From CAZTCJ01 sp964612085 (lineage in GTDB: Bacteria; Pseudomonadota; Alphaproteobacteria; JAJFIK01): a stretch of DNA of 25,538 bases. A program made the translations under genes and the position numbers. This document shows, in pieces, positions 7,264-16,200 of the stretch. The notes beneath the pieces were generated by a model. It did no database searches. It was not told the origin of the DNA and was given only the letters and a program-made list of their open reading frames with translations. Where the stretch lies: the NCBI GenBank assembly GCA_964612085.1, contig CAZTCJ010000056.1, positions 1-25,538 of the forward strand. Direction: 5' to 3'. Positions within the stretch are counted from its first letter, which is position 1; the number at the start of each line of letters is the position of its first letter.

Positions 7264-7282
7264 GGGAGAGGAGGGACCTCCC
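7264..7282 (+). promoter_or_regulatory. cysS ribosome-binding site inside a possible small hairpin
   Basis: The Shine-Dalgarno AGGAGGG (7269-7275) is flanked by complementary runs: GGGAG (7264-7268) with CTCCC (7278-7282), or GGAG (7270-7273) with CTCC (7278-7281). Either hairpin would cover the site directly before the ATG at 7283, so translation start may also be controlled. Confidence 0.4.
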
Positions 7283-8638
7283 ATGCAGTTGACCCTGACG
7301 AACAGCGCGACCCGTAAAAAAGAACTCTTCGAACCGCTCGATCCCAGCCGCGTGCGCATGTATGCCTGCGGCACGACGGTCTATGACCGCGCCCATATCG
7401 GCAATGCCCGGCCCGCCATCGTCTTCGACGTTTTGTTCCGCCTGCTGCGGCACATCTATGGCGAGGAGCATGTGATCTATGTCCGGAACATCACGGATGT
7501 GGACGACAAGATCAATGCGCGGGCCCGGGAAGAGGGCGTGTCCATCGAGACCGTCACGGAGCGGACGATCAAAATTCTCCACGAGGACCTGGAAAAGCTC
7601 AATACGCTGGAACCGAGCGTGGAGCCGCGCGCCACCCGGCATATCCCTGAGATGATCGCCATGATCGAGGCGCTCATCGCCAAGGGCAACGCCTATGAGG
7701 CGGAAGGCCATGTGCTTTTCGACGTGCCGAGCATGCCGGGCTATGGCGCGCTCTCGGGCCGCTCCGTGGACGATATGATCGCAGGCGCCCGGATCGATGT
7801 GGCGCCTTATAAAAAAGACCCCATGGACTTCGTTCTGTGGAAACCCTCTAGCGGCGACGAGCCCGGCTGGGACAGCCCGTGGGGCCGGGGCCGTCCGGGC
7901 TGGCATATCGAATGCTCGGCCATGAGCAAGGCCTATCTGGACGAGACCTTCGATATTCACGCGGGCGGTATCGATCTGCTCTTTCCGCACCATGAGAATG
8001 AGCGGGCCCAGAGCATGTGCGCCCATGACGGCGCGCCGTTCGCCAAGGTCTGGCTCCATAACGGCTTCCTTCAGGTGGAAGGTCAGAAAATGTCGAAATC
8101 GCTCGGCAATTTCCTGACCATCGGCGATTTCCTGAAAGACTGGCCGGGCGAGGTGCTTCGTTTGCAGATGCTCATGACCCACTACCGTCAGCCCTTGAAC
8201 TGGACGGAAACGGCGTCGCGGGAGGTCAAGGGCATTCTGGACCGCTGGTATGACCTGACGGATCAGGCAGAGGTTGGCGAGATGCCCGAAGGCGTGCTTC
8301 ATGCGTTGTCGGACGATCTCAATACGCCCTTGGCCATTGCCGAGATGCACAAGCTGGCCGATGGCGCCCGTCACGGCTCGGCGGAAGCAGCAGGTGCCTT
8401 GAAGGCGGCCATGGGGATCCTGGGCCTGCCCGCCCATACGGCGGAGGCCTGGCGGACCTTGACCAGCGAAGCCCGCGCCATTGACGGCGACCGGGTCGAT
8501 GCCTTGATCCGTGAGCGTAATCAAGCGCGTAAAGAGCGGAACTTCGCCCGCGCCGACGAGATCCGGGATGAGCTGGCGGCCCTCGGCGTTCAGCTCAAGG
8601 ACGGTGCGGACGGCACCACCTGGACGGTCGCGCCGTGA
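7283..8638 (+). CDS. cysS: Cysteinyl-tRNA synthetase
   Basis: Class I synthetase that charges cysteine onto tRNA-Cys; 451 residues, close to the E. coli enzyme (461). The HIGH box is HIGN at 38-41 and KMSKS is at 269-273. The four zinc ligands that select the cysteine thiol are all present: C29 (YACGTTVYD), C211 (WHIECSAM), H236 and E240 (HHENE). The C-terminal anticodon region with RNQARKERNFARADEIR is intact. Start ATG 7283 has a strong AGGAGGG and the usual N-terminus. A cysteine-rich leader ORF and stem-loops sit between gltX and this gene, suggesting its expression rises when charged tRNA-Cys is scarce. The stop overlaps the rarD start by 4 bases. Confidence 0.97.
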   Translation: MQLTLTNSATRKKELFEPLDPSRVRMYACGTTVYDRAHIGNARPAIVFDVLFRLLRHIYGEEHVIYVRNITDVDDKINARAREEGVSIETVTERTIKILHEDLEKLNTLEPSVEPRATRHIPEMIAMIEALIAKGNAYEAEGHVLFDVPSMPGYGALSGRSVDDMIAGARIDVAPYKKDPMDFVLWKPSSGDEPGWDSPWGRGRPGWHIECSAMSKAYLDETFDIHAGGIDLLFPHHENERAQSMCAHDGAPFAKVWLHNGFLQVEGQKMSKSLGNFLTIGDFLKDWPGEVLRLQMLMTHYRQPLNWTETASREVKGILDRWYDLTDQAEVGEMPEGVLHALSDDLNTPLAIAEMHKLADGARHGSAEAAGALKAAMGILGLPAHTAEAWRTLTSEARAIDGDRVDALIRERNQARKERNFARADEIRDELAALGVQLKDGADGTTWTVAP

Positions 8639-9570
8639 CCGCCGTCCCCAGCGAAAGAAACGGTGCGGATCCGGATGCCGAGGTCCGCACCGGCCTCGCT
8701 TACGCGTTTACCGCTTTCGGCCTGTGGGGCTTCGCGCCGCTCTTCTGGAAATATGTTTCCTTCATCTCGCCTTTCGAGGTTCTGGCGCACCGGATCGTCT
8801 GGTCGGTCCTGTTCATTTCTGGGCTGATGATGCGAGGCGGCCGGGCGCGCGCGCTGTTCAGTGCCCTGAAAGGGCCTAAAGTCCTCATGGGCCTTGCGCT
8901 CTCCACCGTGCTGATCAGCATCAACTGGGTGACCTTCATCTGGGCGGTGGGCCAGGATCGGGTGCTGGAAGTCAGTCTCGGTTATTTCCTCAATCCGCTG
9001 GTCAATGTGGCGCTTGGGTTCCTTGTGCTGAAGGAACGGTTGAACCGGGCCCAGACAGTTGCCGTCGGCCTTGCTGTCCTGGCGGCCGGAATTCTCACCC
9101 TCGGGATCAATGGCCTGCCCTGGCTGCCTCTGCTTTTAGGCATTTCCTTCGGGCTTTACGGGCTGGTGCGCAAGCTGGTGCCGGTGGGCGGTCTTGAAGG
9201 CCTCTTCGCCGAGACCCTCGCGGTGCTGCCGATCTGTCTGATCTATCTGGTCTGGCTGGAAACCCAAGGGGCGGGCGTGTTCCTGAGCGGATCGCCGTCC
9301 ACCGATCTGCTGCTGGTCCTGGCCGGGCCCATGACCTTCGTGCCGCTCCTGTTCTTCGCCATGGCGGCGCGCCGGATCAAGCTCACCACCCTGGGTCTCA
9401 TCCAGTATCTGGCGCCGAGCATGCATTTCCTGCTGGCGGTCTTCGTCTTCGGCGAACCGCTGACGCTCGCGCATCTGGCGAGTTTCGGGCTGATCTGGAC
9501 CGGCCTTGCGGTCTACACGGCCGATTCCGTGCGCCGGGAACGGCGCATCCGGCGTGGCCTGCCGGTCTAA
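8635..9570 (+). CDS. rarD: RarD-like EamA-family permease
   Basis: Predicted inner-membrane transporter of the drug/metabolite transporter superfamily, 311 residues with about ten hydrophobic helices in two EamA halves. The RarD signature is clear: FGLWGFAPLFWKY near the N-terminus, EVLAHRIVWS, NWVTFIWAV and VLEVSLGYFLNPLVNV. The substrate of the RarD group is not established. The start is GTG 8635, forming a GTGA overlap with the cysS stop and giving a short polar N-terminus; no Shine-Dalgarno is evident, so translation is probably coupled to cysS. It ends the plus-strand run and converges on the LOG-family gene with a 15-bp gap. Confidence 0.88.
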   Translation: MTAVPSERNGADPDAEVRTGLAYAFTAFGLWGFAPLFWKYVSFISPFEVLAHRIVWSVLFISGLMMRGGRARALFSALKGPKVLMGLALSTVLISINWVTFIWAVGQDRVLEVSLGYFLNPLVNVALGFLVLKERLNRAQTVAVGLAVLAAGILTLGINGLPWLPLLLGISFGLYGLVRKLVPVGGLEGLFAETLAVLPICLIYLVWLETQGAGVFLSGSPSTDLLLVLAGPMTFVPLLFFAMAARRIKLTTLGLIQYLAPSMHFLLAVFVFGEPLTLAHLASFGLIWTGLAVYTADSVRRERRIRRGLPV

Positions 9571-9585
9571 CAGACCCTGTACGGA

Positions 9586-10182
9586 TCAAATGACGGAATC
9601 GACGGCCGACTTGCTGTCCAGGTCCGCCTGGGAAAGCCGCGACTCAATGGCCGGCAACACCGCTTCCACGCCGGGTACCTCGATCCACAGATTTTTCGCC
9701 TCTTCCTTGACGAAGCCGTTCTTCACCATGTGATCGAACAGCTCCAGAAGCGGCGACCAGTAATCGTGGATGTTCACCAGCACGATGGGCTTCTTGTGCC
9801 GCTGCAATTGTGCCCAGGTCAGCACCTCGACGGTCTCTTCCAGCGTGCCGATCCCGCCCGGCAGGGCCACGAAGGCGTCGGAGCGCTCGAACATGATCTG
9901 TTTGCGCTCATGCATGGTCTCGGTGACGATCAGTTCCGTGACGTTCTCGAACTGAACTTCGATCTCTTTCAGGAAATGGGGGATGATGCCCACGACCCGT
10001 CCGCCGGCGTCGAGTGCCGCCTGCGCGCTCGCGCCCATGAGGCCCAGGGCGCCGCCGCCGTAAATGAGATCGACCTTTTGACTGGCAAGGGTCTGGCCCA
10101 TGCGGCACGCGGCATCGAGAAAGGCCGGATCTTTTCCGACATTGGAGCCGCAATACACGCAGACGGACCGGGGGTTTGCCAT
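9586..10182 (-). CDS. LOG-family (TIGR00730) nucleotide 5'-monophosphate phosphoribohydrolase
   Basis: Rossmann-like hydrolase of the LONELY GUY family, 198 residues. Members cleave the N-glycosidic bond of nucleoside 5'-monophosphates, including cytokinin nucleotides; in bacteria the true substrate is usually unknown. Diagnostic motifs are all present: VCVYCGS at the N-terminus, YGGGALGLMG (41-50), HERK at 91-94 with the catalytic arginine, and PGGIGTLEE at 108-116. I chose ATG at 10182 over one 30 bases upstream because GAAGGAGA sits directly before it and the family normally starts a few residues ahead of VCVYCGS. It stands alone, divergent from the Ig-like gene and convergent with rarD. 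Confidence 0.92.
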   Translation of the reverse strand: MANPRSVCVYCGSNVGKDPAFLDAACRMGQTLASQKVDLIYGGGALGLMGASAQAALDAGGRVVGIIPHFLKEIEVQFENVTELIVTETMHERKQIMFERSDAFVALPGGIGTLEETVEVLTWAQLQRHKKPIVLVNIHDYWSPLLELFDHMVKNGFVKEEAKNLWIEVPGVEAVLPAIESRLSQADLDSKSAVDSVI

Positions 10183-10263
10183 TTTCTGGTCTCCTTCAGA
10201 CACGGCGGACATGACGTGGACCTCCAGGGCGTCCGTGCCTCAGTCTCGCCCTGTCCAAATCAG

Positions 10264-10288
10264 TATAATGCTTCACACGGCTTGTGTG
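10264..10288 (+). promoter_or_regulatory. Perfect -10 TATAAT with an inverted repeat over the likely start of transcription
   Basis: TATAAT lies at 10264-10269, the best -10 match noticed in the window, though no good -35 stands 16-18 bases upstream. Immediately downstream CACAC (10274-10278) and GTGTG (10284-10288) form an inverted repeat that would cover the transcription start, as an operator might. It would drive the Ig-like gene at 10380 with a leader of about 100 bases. Confidence 0.45.
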
Positions 10289-10379
10289 CGATGTCTTAAC
10301 GCCGGAAATCAATGTCTTTTCTGGTCAGCACGGGCCTTGTGGCATTGCGCGGGGCGTGAGGGAACGGGCGGGTACAGCC

Positions 10380-10784
10380 ATGCGGATTTATCTGGCATTG
10401 GGCGGTGTTCTGCTGACGGCGTTAATCGCCTCGATTGCATGGCGCGCCGGCCAAGACAAGGAGCCTGCGGCGCCCGATCGAACCCAGCCGCCTGAGCAAG
10501 AGACGGTGGATGCCCCAGGGGCATGGCCCTTGGCCTTAGACATTGTGCGGATCGATCCGGCCGGACCGGCGGTTCTGGCGGGCCGCGCCAGACCGGAGGC
10601 GGAGGTGAGCGTGTCCGGAAACGGCACAGTGCTCGGCGTCGCGCGGGCCGACCGGGTCGGCCAATGGACCCTGATCGTCGATGGGCCGTTCGAACCGGGA
10701 GACTTGTCCCTGACCTTGCACGCCGAGGACGGCAGCGGCGGATCGCGCGTGGCCGAGAAGACCGTCACCATCGCCACTCCCTGA
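10380..10784 (+). CDS. Membrane-anchored protein with one Ig-like domain, resembling the N-terminal part of LysM envelope proteins
   Basis: A 134-residue protein. An N-terminal hydrophobic helix (about 3-21) acts as signal anchor, a Pro/Glu-rich linker follows (to about 45), then a single beta-sandwich-like domain with the pattern IVRIDPAGPAVLAGRARP, VSVSGNGTVLG and VGQWTLIVDGPFEPG. This resembles the Ig-like segment of alphaproteobacterial envelope proteins that normally continue into a C-terminal LysM peptidoglycan-binding domain; here the protein stops before any LysM, and none is found downstream. Start at ATG 10380 puts the hydrophobic stretch at the terminus; a GTG 96 bases upstream lacks a Shine-Dalgarno. 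Likely periplasmic, attached to the inner membrane. Family assignment is by pattern only. Confidence 0.7.
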   Translation: MRIYLALGGVLLTALIASIAWRAGQDKEPAAPDRTQPPEQETVDAPGAWPLALDIVRIDPAGPAVLAGRARPEAEVSVSGNGTVLGVARADRVGQWTLIVDGPFEPGDLSLTLHAEDGSGGSRVAEKTVTIATP

Positions 10785-10920
10785 AGATCGAGCCCCTTTC
10801 CACTGTGACAGGCCGGGCCTTGTCCCCGCCGGTGCGTCTTCACACTATGGTGTTATGGTTGCCAAGACCCATATCTGTGAAGCCGGTAAAACCGAACGGC
10901 GGGAAAGGCTGCCTGTCATC

Positions 10921-11343
10921 ATGCGTCACGTCACCTGGAAAACACGCCTGTCGGCGGACCCCGAAGCGGTCTATGCCATGCTGGCTACGGCTGAAGGACG
11001 CGGCCGGTTCTGGGCGGAAGACGCGGTCGAGCGGGGCGGGGTGATCCATTTCGTCTTTTCCGACGGCACGGAAGAGCGCAGCGAAATCCTCGAACGCAAC
11101 GCGCCGCATCTCTTCCGCCTGCGGTATTTCAACAGCCCGACCCGCTTCGACATCATGCCCCATGAGGCGGGCGGGTCCGTTCTGACCGTCCATGCCGAAG
11201 ATGTTCCGGAAGAAGAGCATCTGGATGTCCATGCCGGCTGGGTCTCCGTGCTGATGGCCTTGAAGGCCGCGCTCGATTTCAACATCGATCTGCGCAACCA
11301 TTCCAAGGCGGAAAGCTGGCGGCAGGGATTTGTGGAGAATTAA
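10921..11343 (+). CDS. SRPBCC (START/AHSA1-like) domain protein
   Basis: A 140-residue single-domain protein of the helix-grip fold that binds hydrophobic ligands in a deep cavity; specific function unknown. It has the usual course: an N-terminal strand with VTWKTRLSADPEAVYAMLAT, WAEDAVERGG, middle strands with FSDGTEERSEILE, and the long C-terminal helix GWVSVLMALKAALDFNIDLRNH. I start it at ATG 10921 (GGAAAGG about 13-19 bases upstream), where family members begin. An ATG at 10855 adds 22 non-domain residues; TTGTCC (10820) and CACTAT (10843), 17 bases apart, would place a transcript start on that ATG, so a leaderless longer form is possible. The stop is 3 bases before the ABC exporter start, so the two are almost surely co-transcribed. 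Confidence 0.85.
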   Translation: MRHVTWKTRLSADPEAVYAMLATAEGRGRFWAEDAVERGGVIHFVFSDGTEERSEILERNAPHLFRLRYFNSPTRFDIMPHEAGGSVLTVHAEDVPEEEHLDVHAGWVSVLMALKAALDFNIDLRNHSKAESWRQGFVEN

Positions 11344-11346
11344 TTG

Positions 11347-13254
11347 ATGGCTTTTAAACACCATGCTTCCTCTGCCACGGAAGCTGGAGGGTCCGAAGAC
11401 ACGCAGACGGAGGATAAGCGCCCGGCCTGGCAGACGATCCGCGATCTGCTGCCTTATCTCTGGCCGTCAGGGCGGCTCGATCTGAAAATCCGCGTGGTGA
11501 TCTCCCTGGCCGTCATGCTCGCCGGCAAGGCCGTCATCGTCTATGTGCCGTTCTTCTATAAAGGCGCCGTGGACGCCTTGACGCTGGAGGACAGCGTCGA
11601 GACCGCCGTCGTGGTGCCCCTGTTTCTCATCCTGGCCTATGGGGTGGCGCGGATCGTCGGGCTCGCGGCCTCCCAGGTGCGCTATGCGGTGTTTTCCAAG
11701 GTCAGCGAGGCGTTGACCCGGCGCCTGGCGGTCAAGGTCTTCGGCCATCTGCATCGGCTGTCGCTGCGCTATCATCTGGACCGGCGCACGGGCGGGCTCG
11801 CGCGCATCGTGGACCGGGGCGTGGGCTATGCGGATTTTCTGCTCTCCATCGTTTTGTTCAATATTCTGCCCGCGCTGGTGGAACTGGCCTTCGTCACGGT
11901 CATTCTGATTTCCTTTTTCGGCGTCGAATATGCCGCCGTGACCTTCGGTACGGTCGTTCTTTATGTGGCCTTCACCTTCATCGTCTCCGAATGGCGCAAG
12001 AAGATCCGCCGGGAGATGAACGATCAAGATACGGACGCCAACGCCAAGGCGATCGACAGTTTCCTGAACTATGAGACGGTCAAATATTTCAACAACGAGG
12101 ACCATGAGGCGGAGCGGTTTGACAGAGCGCGCGCCGCTTACGAGAAGGCCTCGGTCCGTACCTTGACCTCCCTGGCCTTTCTGAATGCCGGTCAGACCAC
12201 GATCTTTTCCATCGGCCTGACGATCCTGATGGTGATGGCGGGCTTCGATATCGCGGCGGGCGCGCTCACCGTCGGCGGCTTCGTCATGGTCAATACCTAT
12301 CTGATCCAATTGTCCGCGCCGCTCGATTCCCTGGGCTTCGTCTACCGCAATATCCGCGATGCCCTGATCGACAGCGAGAAGCTTCTGGACATCCTCAATC
12401 TGGAACCGGAAGTCCAGGACCGGCCCGGTGCCAAACCGTTAGCCATCGACGGCGCGGCGATCCGGTTCGACACTGTGGATTTTCACTACGGTCCGGAGCG
12501 CCAGATCCTCCGGGGCGTGAGTTTTTCCGTGCCGCCCGGGCGCACGGTCGCGGTGGTCGGGCCCACAGGGGCCGGGAAATCGACGCTCGCCCGCCTGATG
12601 TACCGCTTTTACGATGTCACCGGTGGCGCGGTTACCATCGACGGGCAGGACTTGCGGGACCTGACCCAGCAATCCGTACGCAAAGCGATCGGCATGGTGC
12701 CCCAGGACACGGTGCTGTTCAACGATACGATTGGCTACAATATCCGCTACGGGCGGCCCGATGCGACGGAGGCAGAAGTGATTGAGGCGGCCAGGCTGGC
12801 GCAGATCCATGCATTCGTGGAAAGTCTGCCCCAAGGCTATGACACGGTGGTCGGCGAACGGGGCTTGAAGCTTTCAGGCGGCGAGAAGCAACGGGTGGCG
12901 ATTGCCCGGACCATTCTGAAGAACCCGCCGATCCTGATCCTGGACGAAGCGACCTCCGCGCTCGACAGCCGCACCGAACGGGACATTCAAGCAGCGCTCA
13001 AGACCGTCTCGGCGAACCGGACGACCCTGGTGATCGCCCATCGCCTGTCCACGGTGATGGATGCCGATGAAATCATCGTTCTGGAGGCGGGGGAGGTCGT
13101 CGAAGCCGGCTCCCACGGCGATCTTCTGAGCAAGGACGGTCTTTACTCGGCCATGTGGGCGCGCCAGCGCGACGAGGTCGATGCGGAGCCGCCCGTGAAC
13201 GGCGCGGCTTCAGGCGAAGGCAACCACTCGTCCTCGTGCCGTCAGGCAGGCTGA
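11347..13254 (+). CDS. Atm1-type ABC exporter (fused permease and ATPase)
   Basis: Half-transporter that dimerises in the inner membrane, 635 residues. The transmembrane domain (about 45-345) carries the Atm1/HMT1 features YHLDRRTGG, NYETVKYFNNE and YRNIRDALIDSEK. The ATPase has Walker A GPTGAGKST (405-413), signature LSGGEKQ (509-515), Walker B ILILDE (529-534) and switch histidine H565. Relatives such as the Novosphingobium and mitochondrial proteins export glutathione-linked sulfur or metal compounds. The start is ATG 11347 with GGAG about 10 bases upstream; a TTG directly before it is less likely. The gene follows an SRPBCC gene by 3 bases, and its last 13 bases overlap the 3' end of the convergent RND gene. 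Substrate is inferred from the subfamily. Confidence 0.92.
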   Translation: MAFKHHASSATEAGGSEDTQTEDKRPAWQTIRDLLPYLWPSGRLDLKIRVVISLAVMLAGKAVIVYVPFFYKGAVDALTLEDSVETAVVVPLFLILAYGVARIVGLAASQVRYAVFSKVSEALTRRLAVKVFGHLHRLSLRYHLDRRTGGLARIVDRGVGYADFLLSIVLFNILPALVELAFVTVILISFFGVEYAAVTFGTVVLYVAFTFIVSEWRKKIRREMNDQDTDANAKAIDSFLNYETVKYFNNEDHEAERFDRARAAYEKASVRTLTSLAFLNAGQTTIFSIGLTILMVMAGFDIAAGALTVGGFVMVNTYLIQLSAPLDSLGFVYRNIRDALIDSEKLLDILNLEPEVQDRPGAKPLAIDGAAIRFDTVDFHYGPERQILRGVSFSVPPGRTVAVVGPTGAGKSTLARLMYRFYDVTGGAVTIDGQDLRDLTQQSVRKAIGMVPQDTVLFNDTIGYNIRYGRPDATEAEVIEAARLAQIHAFVESLPQGYDTVVGERGLKLSGGEKQRVAIARTILKNPPILILDEATSALDSRTERDIQAALKTVSANRTTLVIAHRLSTVMDADEIIVLEAGEVVEAGSHGDLLSKDGLYSAMWARQRDEVDAEPPVNGAASGEGNHSSSCRQAG

Positions 13255-16200
13255 CGGCGCTTGAAGAGTTTTCCGAAAAACGCCTTGTAGTGATTGGGCA
13301 AAGCGAGCAGGGCGGGCGTCACCAGCAGGGTCAGCATGGTTGCGAAACCCAGGCCGAACACCACGGCGGTGGCAAGCTGCACCCACCACACGGCGACCGG
13401 TCCGCCGACCGACATCTCGCGCGTGAAATAGTTGATATTGACGGCGAACATCATCGGCAAGAGGCCGCACATGGTGGTGATCGTGGTCAAAATCACCGGA
13501 CGCAGCCGCTGGGCCGCCGTGCGCACCACCGCGTCCGGCACATCGAACCCGTCACCGCGCAGCCGCTGATAGGTATCGATCAGCACGATATTGTTGTTCA
13601 CCACGATGCCCGCCAGCGCCACGATACCGGTCCCGGTCATGATGACGCTGAAGGTCTGCCCCATGATCATCATGCCCACCAGCACGCCGACCGTGGACAG
13701 GACCACGGTCGAAAGGATCAGGATCGAATGGTAGAAGCTGTTGAACTGGGTCAGCAGGATGACGAACATCAGGAACAGCGAGGCCAACAGCGCATTGCCG
13801 AGAAAGGCCGCTGATTCCTGGGATTCCTCGTCGGCGCCGCGGAACCGCCAGGAGACGCCCTCGGGCAATTCCGCCTCTTCCGTCAGCCATTGGCGCAGCT
13901 CGCGCACCTTGTCGTCGGCGAGCACGCCCGGCGCTGTGTTGGCGCGGATATTCATGACCCGGCGGCCGTCGATCCGGTCGATCTGATTGACGCGCAGGCG
14001 CGGTTCGCGGGTCACGAAATTGCTGATGGGCACGAGTCCGTCATTGGTCCGGATCCGGAGCGTGTCGAGCTGCTCGATATTGCGGTAGGATTCCGGAAAC
14101 CGCACACGGATGTCGATCTCGTCTTCCGCGTCGTCGGGCCGATAGGTATCGACCAGCACGCCATTGGTCACGAGCTGCACGGTCGCGCCGATGGTCGCGA
14201 TATCCGCGCCGAACCGGCCGGCCCGTTCCCGGTCCACATCCAGTTCCCATTCGATGCCGGGCAGGGGGCGAGTGTCCTCGATCTCGATGAGATCCTGAAT
14301 GCCCGTTTCCATATGCTCACGGATGATCGCGATGCCCGCGCTGAGCGCGTCGTAATCGATGGCGGTCAACTCGACCTGGAGGTCCTTGCCCGTGGGCGGG
14401 CCGTTTTGTTCCTGGCGCACTTCCACGCGCACGCCCGCCAGACCGGCGGTACGCTCGCGCACTTCCTGCAGAATGACCTTGCCGGGGCGGCGGTCTTCCC
14501 ATTTCTCAAGCTCGATTAGGATCTGCCCGATCATATCGGCCGGGGTCGAGCCCGAGCCGCCGCCTGCGGACACATTGCCCGAGGCATCGCTGGTCTGGGT
14601 GGTGGTGAAGACCGACTTGACCCCTGCGATCTCGCTAACGATCCGCTCTACCTCGATCGTCAGGTCCCGCGATTCAATGGCTGACAGATTGCCGCGTGCG
14701 CTGACGAACACATAAGCCCGTTCCGGCTCGGTCTCCACGAAGAACTCGACGCCCCTGCCGAACATGCTGAACAGGATCATGATGACCACGAGCAGTGTGA
14801 TCACGGAGGCCACGACGATGCCGGGGATACGGATGATGAAGGACACGAAGCGAATATAGGCGCCCGTCAGCCCGCCCAGGGCGCTCAGATCGCCATGTTC
14901 CGCCGCCGTCAGATGCTTGAGCGTGTCGTCGGCGGCCCGCTGCGGACGGCCGAGTACGGTGCCCAGCACCGGCAGGAAGATCAGCGCCACCACCAGCGAT
15001 CCGCCCAGCACGAGAATGAGCGTAATGGGCAGATAGCTCATGAATTTGCCCGAGACGCCGGGCCAGAACAGCATGGGGAAGAACGCGGCGAGCGTGGTCA
15101 GGGTCGAGCTGACGATGGGCCAGAACATGCGCTTGGCCGCGCGCGCGAAGGCTTCCCGGCGTTCGAGACCTTCGGCCATTTTCCGGTCGGCATATTCCAC
15201 CACGACAATGCCGCCATCGACCAGGATGCCCACCGACAGCACCAGGCCGAACATGACCATGAAGTTCAAGGTGACATCGAGCACGGTCATGAGCAGGAAG
15301 GCGACCAGGAAGGAGGTGGGGATGGCGATCCCCACCAGCATGGCCGAGCGCAGGCCGAGGGCGGCCACCACGATGATCATCACCAGGCTGATCGCCGTGA
15401 TGATCGACGCCTGAAGCTGCCCCAGGGAGCGGCGGATCCAGTCGGAGGCATCGGCCGTGTAGTTGACCTGGACCGCCGACGGCCAGTTTTGCGACTCTTC
15501 GTCCACCAGGGTGCGTACGGAGGAGATCACTTCGATGATGTTCGCGCCGACGCGCTTGGTCACTTGCAGCGCCATGGTCGGCTTGGCATTGAACCGGGCG
15601 TAGCCGTTGGCATCGAGGAAGGTGCGCCGGATCTCGGCGATGTCCTGCAGGGTCACCAGCCCGTCGCTGTCGGAGGTCTTGACGGGCAGATTGTAGACAT
15701 CCTCGGCGGTCTCGATGAGGCCCGGCACCTTGACCGAGAAGCGGCCTTCGCCGGTGTCCAGGGAGCCCGCGGCCACCAGCCGGTTGTTCAGGGTGACCGC
15801 GTTGATCAGCTCGGTGGCCGAGACGTCGTAGGATTCGAGCGCGGCGGGATCCACCACCACTTCGAGCAGTTCCTCGCGCTGGCCCAGAAGCTCCACTTCG
15901 AGCACGCCGCCGAGGCCTTCCACCTGGTCCTGAAGCCGGCGCGCCAGCCGGAACAGGGTGCGTTCGGGCACGTCGCCCGACAGGGTGACGATCAGCACGG
16001 GGAAGGTGCTGGTGTTGAACTCGACGACACGCGGTTCGTCGGCGTCCTCGGGCAATTCCGCGCGCGCGTTATCGACCTTGTCGCGCACGTCGATCAGGGC
16101 CTTGTCCTTGTCGAAATTGACGTCGAACTCCAGGATGACGCCGCCGACGCCCTGGGCGGCGAAGGAGCGCATCTCGGTCAGGCCTTCGATCGATTGCACT

